A stretch of DNA of 64,000 nt from Sphaerulina vaccinii. Its lineage: Eukaryota > Ascomycota > Dothideomycetes > Mycosphaerellales > Mycosphaerellaceae. Within the stretch, counting starts at the first letter, position 1. Each line of letters starts with the position of its first letter. The stretch is from the NCBI GenBank assembly GCA_022570795.1, contig JAKUDP010000013.1:868001-932000 (forward strand), in the 5' to 3' direction. Of this stretch, positions 58,957-64,000 are shown piece by piece. Below the pieces are notes generated by a model, which was given only the letters and a program-made list of their open reading frames with translations, ran no database searches and had not been told where the DNA came from. Both the position numbers and the translations under genes were made by a program.

Positions 58957-61900
58957 TTACATCACGCTACATCGGTTCTCTCTCTTAGTGCCCCCGGTCA
59001 TGACACTTCTTACATCTGCTGCATCCCCATCCTCCCAGTGCTTACTCGCACCAGGAGTATAAGGATCAGGCTTCTTCTGCTTCCGGAAGAAGCCCAACTT
59101 CTTCGCCTTCTCCGTGGATGGGAAAGCACTCTTGGCTCCTGAGCTGTTGTGTCTCGAGTGTCCATTGCCACGAATCGTACCATGCCTGCTCTTGATCGAC
59201 GAAGGCGGAGGTGTTGATGGTGCAGGTGGATGCCATGCTGTGATAGGATGTCCTGCTGTACCTGCTCTCGTTGTTGGTTGCCGTATGGGCACATGGTCGT
59301 GTGGCTGGCTAGGTGGAAATAAAGAGGCCGAAGCATTAGCAGCAGCCGCATTGCAAAATGCTTGCATATGCGGCGGCATTCTTCGAACAGGCATCATTGG
59401 CATTGGTTCGGAAGGTATCTCAGGCATCGTGGCTACTGTGGCCGCACTCGTACGTGGGCGGTGTACTGCATGGCTCGGTGTCGAGAAGCGATGGGGATTG
59501 AACGGCATGTGCTGATGTGTGCTGACCGGCGAGATCGCGTCTTCGTCGTCAAGATGGCCAGTCGTCGAAGTCGCAGGGCGATTGACAGGACTGATGTTCT
59601 GCCAATCGCTGGTCATAGCTGGAGATACTCCTGGACCAAGTGGTGACACAGCAGTGCTGTATGCTCGTTGTAGACTTCGCGGCATCTGACCAAATGACCC
59701 TCCATATGCACTTACAGCACTGATGGGCGCTGGACTGTACGACCTTGGCGAATACGTACTCGAGGCTGAGTTGGTGCCATTACCTCGAGGAAGATGCTCC
59801 AGTCGAGCCTGCTGTCTGCTATCCATCCGTGCTAGACTGCTTGGTATCGAGCTCTGCGTGGACATTGCAGGACTTGCAGGACTCGCAGGACTTTGTGGCT
59901 CCGCGAGATCCATGCCTTGTTGCTCGATCTCCCTGCGGCGGATCTCCCTGCGTTGTCGTTCCGTATCCGTTTGCCTCAGCTCACTTCCAAATTGGCTCTC
60001 GGCATTGGCAGCTTGGAATGCGAGGTCAGCGCTGAAGCTATCGCCTATATCAGGCGGTGCTGTATGCGGTGCTTGTGATGACGAGCCAGTAGCAGACGTC
60101 GGGCTCGCAACCCCGCCATCCACGCTCGTGATAACAGCAGGCTTGGGGCGGTTGAAAACAGCAGGGGCATCCAATCCTGCCATAGCTCTAAAGCGGCTAG
60201 GAAGTGGTGCATTCGGCTCTTCTGTGTACTCTGGAAGCGACAGGAAGCCAGTACTAGAGTCTATACTGACATGTGCCTGATTTCGTTCTTCCAGGGCCTG
60301 GAAGCGGTGTCTCTGCGCATTCGAAGCAGCTCTCTGCAAAGATGCTTGTGATCGAGGCTGACCCTGCACATATGGCTCCTCAAGCACCTCGTCTGTCGCC
60401 TCTATGCTTTCGAGTAGATCTGGCAGGCTGCGGGCACCATCTGATTGTATGCTGCCGATAGACAACATGCTGTTGCGATTTGGTCTGCGCAGCGCACCAT
60501 GAGGTGATGGACCAGCGCGTCGTAGTGACCTATTGCCATGCATCGTCGCTGATCTTCCAAGTGTCGTGGGACGTTGATTGAGTGCACTGCTCTTACTCTG
60601 GTTGACAGTCCTCCTTCGAACAAGACTGACCTGCTCGTGCATGCTCTTCTTCTCTTCATCCAGTGGTGTAGGCGGGCTCTTTCCCAGCGTCAAGTTGAAT
60701 GTCTGTCCAGGCTGACCAGCGAACTGTGCGTCGAAGTCGAAGAGTATGATCCTTCCACCTTCAATCTCTTCTACGCTCTCCTCGCTAATTCCAGCCTCGG
60801 TGACAGCTCCAGGACTTGTCACTATCAACCGACCTTGAACTTGACTTTGGCTGTTTCGAGGCGCAGGCAGAGATGCTGAACTGTGCACCCATCTGACTTC
60901 GCTGAACGGGCAACCATATCCTTCGTCAAGCTCATGGTCAATGCTGTGAGCTTCGACCATTGCAGCATCTTCGCCAACTTCTCGTGGTACAATATACAGT
61001 CGTATCGTTCTGTCGTTCACAACCATAGCCACAGTCTCTCCGTGCTCGTTGATCGACGGGCAGCTATGGATAGCAGCTCCCAGACCACCGCATGTTGACA
61101 ATGGTGGCGAAATGACTACCGGGAAGTCGATATTTCCATAGTTCATGTCACCAATGTTCAATACACCAAATGTATCTTCCAAGCCATTCCATGCGAAGAC
61201 TTTATCGTTACATGTCTTCCTGTTCTCGCGCATGAAAGTCGCATGGCTGCTATTTCGAATGTTCTCCGGATGCAGCAGTTCAGAACACCAAGCTTCCTTC
61301 AGCTCTTCGTGCGTTGGAAGTCCATTCGCAGGAAACACGGGTACTGAAACGGTCACCGTCGACGAAACATTAATCCTGGTTGTAGTGCCAAGCAATGTAG
61401 AGCCATCTTCTGAGAACATCATGCGATCCACTCTGGCGCAACGGACAGCTCTTCGATCTGTGGCAAGGGCACTGGAGTGTAACGAGAACACTTCGATGCC
61501 ACCCTCGTAGGCAGCAGCAAGCAGGCCTCCGGTCGGTGCAAGGGTGATGCAATGTGCCGGAAAGTCGACTGTGATCGTCTTGGTTCTTCGAAGCTCATGG
61601 CCCAGCTCATACACATTGATCGTGTGGTCATCCGCCAGTATCGCCAAGATGTTGCCCTCGTCAGTGAGGTCCACGTCCAGAGGTCGTCGCTTGATTGCAT
61701 AATCCTGACTTATCCCCACCGGCAATGCATTTGTCTGTAACACATACAGCCTAGCACTATTATACGCTGCTATCCTTCTCCCACCAGCTGATATGGAGAA
61801 TCCGAATGCTTCTCCTGTGGGAAAGCCAGCAGAAGCTGTCACCGTCTGCGAGAAGAGCTTGATGACATGTATCCGCGGCCGACTAGGCTCGTCATCCTGT

Positions 61901-62895
61901 ATCGACTGCCAGCTATACCGCACTCGTTCTTTTTGGTATGGTATCTGAGTTGTGTTGTAAATCGAACTTCTCTTCGACAGTCTCCTGTCAACATGACCAT
62001 GCATCGACTCCGGCGTTGTCAGTCGTTGATTTGGACTTCGATCGGAACTGGTCAGCGCCGAAAAAGCGGCTCCGTTCAGATTCAATTGTGGTGAAGTGTT
62101 GGGTGTTGCCCCTTGCTGCAGGACCGGCGAGCTGGTAACATATGAGAGCGGTCTGGCGATGTCCCCCGACTCCTCGAAATCACTTTCTTCATCCTCTTCT
62201 TCTTCTTCGTCGTCGTGTTGCAACTGTAGCACAATGTCTGACGCGGCTCTGTTCTGCTGCACTAGCTCTTGCTCGGCTGCTATTGTGGTATTTCGAGCCA
62301 CCCTGAACCTTGCACCACCAGGCTCTTCCCGAACTGGCGACACCTCGGAGTGCTGCTGGCGCCGTGACCCATGCACCGAAGAGCGGTGACGCTGAGAACC
62401 TCTGCTGCTGTCGCTCGTGGTACTGCTCCTGCTGCTGTACGAGTACGACAGAGGGCGAGCCTGCAGGTGGTGTTGTGTGGGACGGGGTGGTGAGGGTGTT
62501 CGCATCGAGTCAGAGTCGCTGTCGAGATCATCGTCGTCGTCTTCGTCCATATCGCTCACTTCGGGATCCGTGGTATAGGCTCCATCTCTGAGGATTGCCA
62601 TGGTAGGACTGATGTCCTCCAGTCTGCGCAACACCGCTCCCTCGTCGACCCGATCATCTTGCAACTCTGCCGGCTCCAGATACTGGCGCCCTCTCTTTCT
62701 TCGTGGCTCTTCTCTTTCCGCTGCTGCCAACGACAGCGGCCAGTCTGGACGATCATATAGCCCAGTCCCATCCAGCTCCTGCATACTGGTTCGATGCTCG
62801 TCAGCATCGATTCGATCGCGAGTGGAAGTCCAGCGCGATATGAGAGCACCTCTGTTACGGGCAGAATGAGCTGGAGAGAATGTTGAAACGGGCAT
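58957..62895 (-). CDS. Large WD40-like beta-propeller protein with C-terminal CaaX box
   Basis: An intronless 1312-residue protein conserved in character with filamentous-fungal WD40/YVTN-like proteins of unknown function. Residues 1-350 are disordered with an acidic tract near 115-130 and another near 235. Residues about 350-800 contain repeated beta-propeller-type strands (ISAGGRRIAAYNSARLYVL, VDLTDEGNILAILADDHTINVYEL, LAPTGGLLAAAYEGGIEVFSL). The rest is disordered, rich in Ser/Pro. The protein ends CSVM, a CaaX motif whose final Met favours farnesylation, preceded by basic residues. It is therefore likely membrane-tethered, perhaps as a signalling scaffold (inference). Start chosen as the first ATG of the frame. 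Confidence 0.75.
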   Translation of the reverse strand: MPVSTFSPAHSARNRGALISRWTSTRDRIDADEHRTSMQELDGTGLYDRPDWPLSLAAAEREEPRRKRGRQYLEPAELQDDRVDEGAVLRRLEDISPTMAILRDGAYTTDPEVSDMDEDDDDDLDSDSDSMRTPSPPRPTQHHLQARPLSYSYSSRSSTTSDSSRGSQRHRSSVHGSRRQQHSEVSPVREEPGGARFRVARNTTIAAEQELVQQNRAASDIVLQLQHDDEEEEEDEESDFEESGDIARPLSYVTSSPVLQQGATPNTSPQLNLNGAAFSALTSSDRSPNQRLTTPESMHGHVDRRLSKRSSIYNTTQIPYQKERVRYSWQSIQDDEPSRPRIHVIKLFSQTVTASAGFPTGEAFGFSISAGGRRIAAYNSARLYVLQTNALPVGISQDYAIKRRPLDVDLTDEGNILAILADDHTINVYELGHELRRTKTITVDFPAHCITLAPTGGLLAAAYEGGIEVFSLHSSALATDRRAVRCARVDRMMFSEDGSTLLGTTTRINVSSTVTVSVPVFPANGLPTHEELKEAWCSELLHPENIRNSSHATFMRENRKTCNDKVFAWNGLEDTFGVLNIGDMNYGNIDFPVVISPPLSTCGGLGAAIHSCPSINEHGETVAMVVNDRTIRLYIVPREVGEDAAMVEAHSIDHELDEGYGCPFSEVRWVHSSASLPAPRNSQSQVQGRLIVTSPGAVTEAGISEESVEEIEGGRIILFDFDAQFAGQPGQTFNLTLGKSPPTPLDEEKKSMHEQVSLVRRRTVNQSKSSALNQRPTTLGRSATMHGNRSLRRAGPSPHGALRRPNRNSMLSIGSIQSDGARSLPDLLESIEATDEVLEEPYVQGQPRSQASLQRAASNAQRHRFQALEERNQAHVSIDSSTGFLSLPEYTEEPNAPLPSRFRAMAGLDAPAVFNRPKPAVITSVDGGVASPTSATGSSSQAPHTAPPDIGDSFSADLAFQAANAESQFGSELRQTDTERQRREIRRREIEQQGMDLAEPQSPASPASPAMSTQSSIPSSLARMDSRQQARLEHLPRGNGTNSASSTYSPRSYSPAPISAVSAYGGSFGQMPRSLQRAYSTAVSPLGPGVSPAMTSDWQNISPVNRPATSTTGHLDDEDAISPVSTHQHMPFNPHRFSTPSHAVHRPRTSAATVATMPEIPSEPMPMMPVRRMPPHMQAFCNAAAANASASLFPPSQPHDHVPIRQPTTRAGTAGHPITAWHPPAPSTPPPSSIKSRHGTIRGNGHSRHNSSGAKSAFPSTEKAKKLGFFRKQKKPDPYTPGASKHWEDGDAADVRSVMTGGTKRENRCSVM

Positions 62896-64000
62896 GGTTT
62901 CTCAAAGCGCTCCGTGCGAATGGGACCTTTCCGTTTCGGCCCCCAATGCATGCAAGATCCTCGTCTTCTGGAGCACGAGTGGTCTGAGAGCACAAGCAGG
63001 CACTGAACCTTAACTGCTATACTTCAGATGTCGAAAGCATGGCCGAGCTAGCAGAGTCGTGGTCCGTTTCTTACTCTTGTCGTCCGTTCGTTTGTTCGAG
63101 GAGAACACCGCGTTGATCTTGGGTAGGCATGCAGAGCACTGACTGGCTGCTGACTGCTAGACAAGCCTCTCACGGGTCATGCTGCATGTCGAGGCGTATA
63201 CAATGTACCTCTATGGAGACAAGGCTGCAGCAGCACTGGAGTACTGGAGACAAGAAAAAGTCGTGCGCCTCGATTCATCTAGCACCGGTACTTGTGATGC
63301 CAGTCCCGGCTGTATTGGGTGGTGATCGGGAAGGAAACGGCCTTGAAGAACGTGAAAAGGCGTGGCGAGTACCCAGTCAGACTTCGCAGATTCGCAGAGT
63401 TGCGCAAAAGCTATGCATGCCCAGGGAGCTGGCGCCATGGGGCTAGTCCGTGACCAGTGAACGGAGCCGTATGGTGGTAGGGTCTTCGTATTTCCACCAA
63501 ACCGATGGATCACATCTGCAGCAACGATACGACATCGTGTCGGCACGTTTATGACATTGACCAACAGCTGCGAACGTCTACCGTCTTCCATATCGTTATA
63601 CGGTCATGCAAGAGGGTGTATCTTCTATTCCCAAGATGTCGACTTGGGATGAAACACGATCAACCGCTACTCTTGGTTGATCAATGCAGGGTTCTGGCCG
63701 TAGTGGGCTATAAATACAATGTTGACAATGTGGAGAAGAAGTCAACTGCAGCCGATGCGCCGATGCGGCCGTACAACTTGCAAGAAACGACTCCTGTCCA
63801 TCTCTCGTCACATATTCGACTTCAAGCTGAGTCGCGTCGGTTTCTATCATCAAGAGAACTGCATAGCAACGAGATGAGACATTGAATGTCGCCAAGCTGA
63901 TGCTTTCTTGTTCCCGATCACAAGCCTCATCCGGCGACAGATCTTGCCACAGCTGCCACAGCACAGGAAGTCTCTCGGACAGACACCCCAGGATCACCTT
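62896..64000. other. Right-edge region, no firm gene
   Basis: It should contain the promoter of the CaaX protein gene. Open frames of 126 and 133 codons on the minus strand (63211-63591 and 63596-63997) show no family I recognise. The second could be the end of a gene entering from the right, but nothing supports this directly. Confidence 0.3.

Noticed and set aside
1..64000. tRNA or rRNA genes
   Set aside because: None was recognised by eye; a tRNA covariance search would be needed to exclude short ones.

Overview
The window is genomic DNA of a filamentous ascomycete, most likely a Dothideomycete of the Mycosphaerella/Cercospora kind (inference). The support is genes on both strands with GT-AG introns mostly of 49-65 bp, typical fungal families (GH127, sugar-porter MFS, C2H2-Zn2Cys6 factor, TRP-like ML protein, NRPS, S10 carboxypeptidase), and two AT-rich blocks bearing the signature of repeat-induced point mutation (RIP): TpA excess, almost no CpA/TpG, and stop codons of the TAG/TAA type where retroelement proteins need Gln or Trp.

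Layout. 1-16200 is a nested graveyard of transposons. A Ty3/gypsy chromovirus (2067-2864 plus 8599-12720) is split by a full-length Ty1/copia element on the minus strand (2865-8598, 246/247 bp LTRs, GTTAT target duplication, primer site matching initiator tRNA-Met anticodon region). Two truncated copies of the same copia family flank it (806-2066 and 12722-14649), a hAT remnant follows (14650-16200), and a gag-like piece lies at the left edge. 16392-17471 is an F-box-like gene. 18540-27620 is a decayed tandem satellite with a period near 145-160 bp built around ATGTAG/CTACAT inverted repeats. It is interrupted by a complete hAT element (23364-27171) with 12 bp inverted ends and an 8 bp target duplication.

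27907-64000 is gene-bearing. First come an S10 serine carboxypeptidase, a broken NRPS (T-C-A) and a broken ankyrin gene. Then comes what looks like a carbohydrate-use cluster: type B carboxylesterase, C2H2-Zn2Cys6 regulator, GH127 beta-L-arabinofuranosidase transcribed divergently from the regulator, and a sugar-porter MFS transporter. After that lie three paralogous genes with an HECVH...H (SprT-like) zinc-peptidase signature, one of them with an in-frame TAG and one with a C-terminal membrane anchor. Between and beyond them are a TRP-like membrane protein, a prenylcysteine-oxidase-like pseudogene with two in-frame TAG codons, MsrA, and a 1312-residue protein ending in a CaaX box.

Three themes cross the window: transposon burial by RIP; decay of neighbouring accessory genes by nonsense codons, several explicable by single C-to-T changes; and a small local expansion of an uncharacterised SprT-like family. 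The GH127/transporter/regulator/esterase group and the SprT-like family are the best candidates for undescribed biology.
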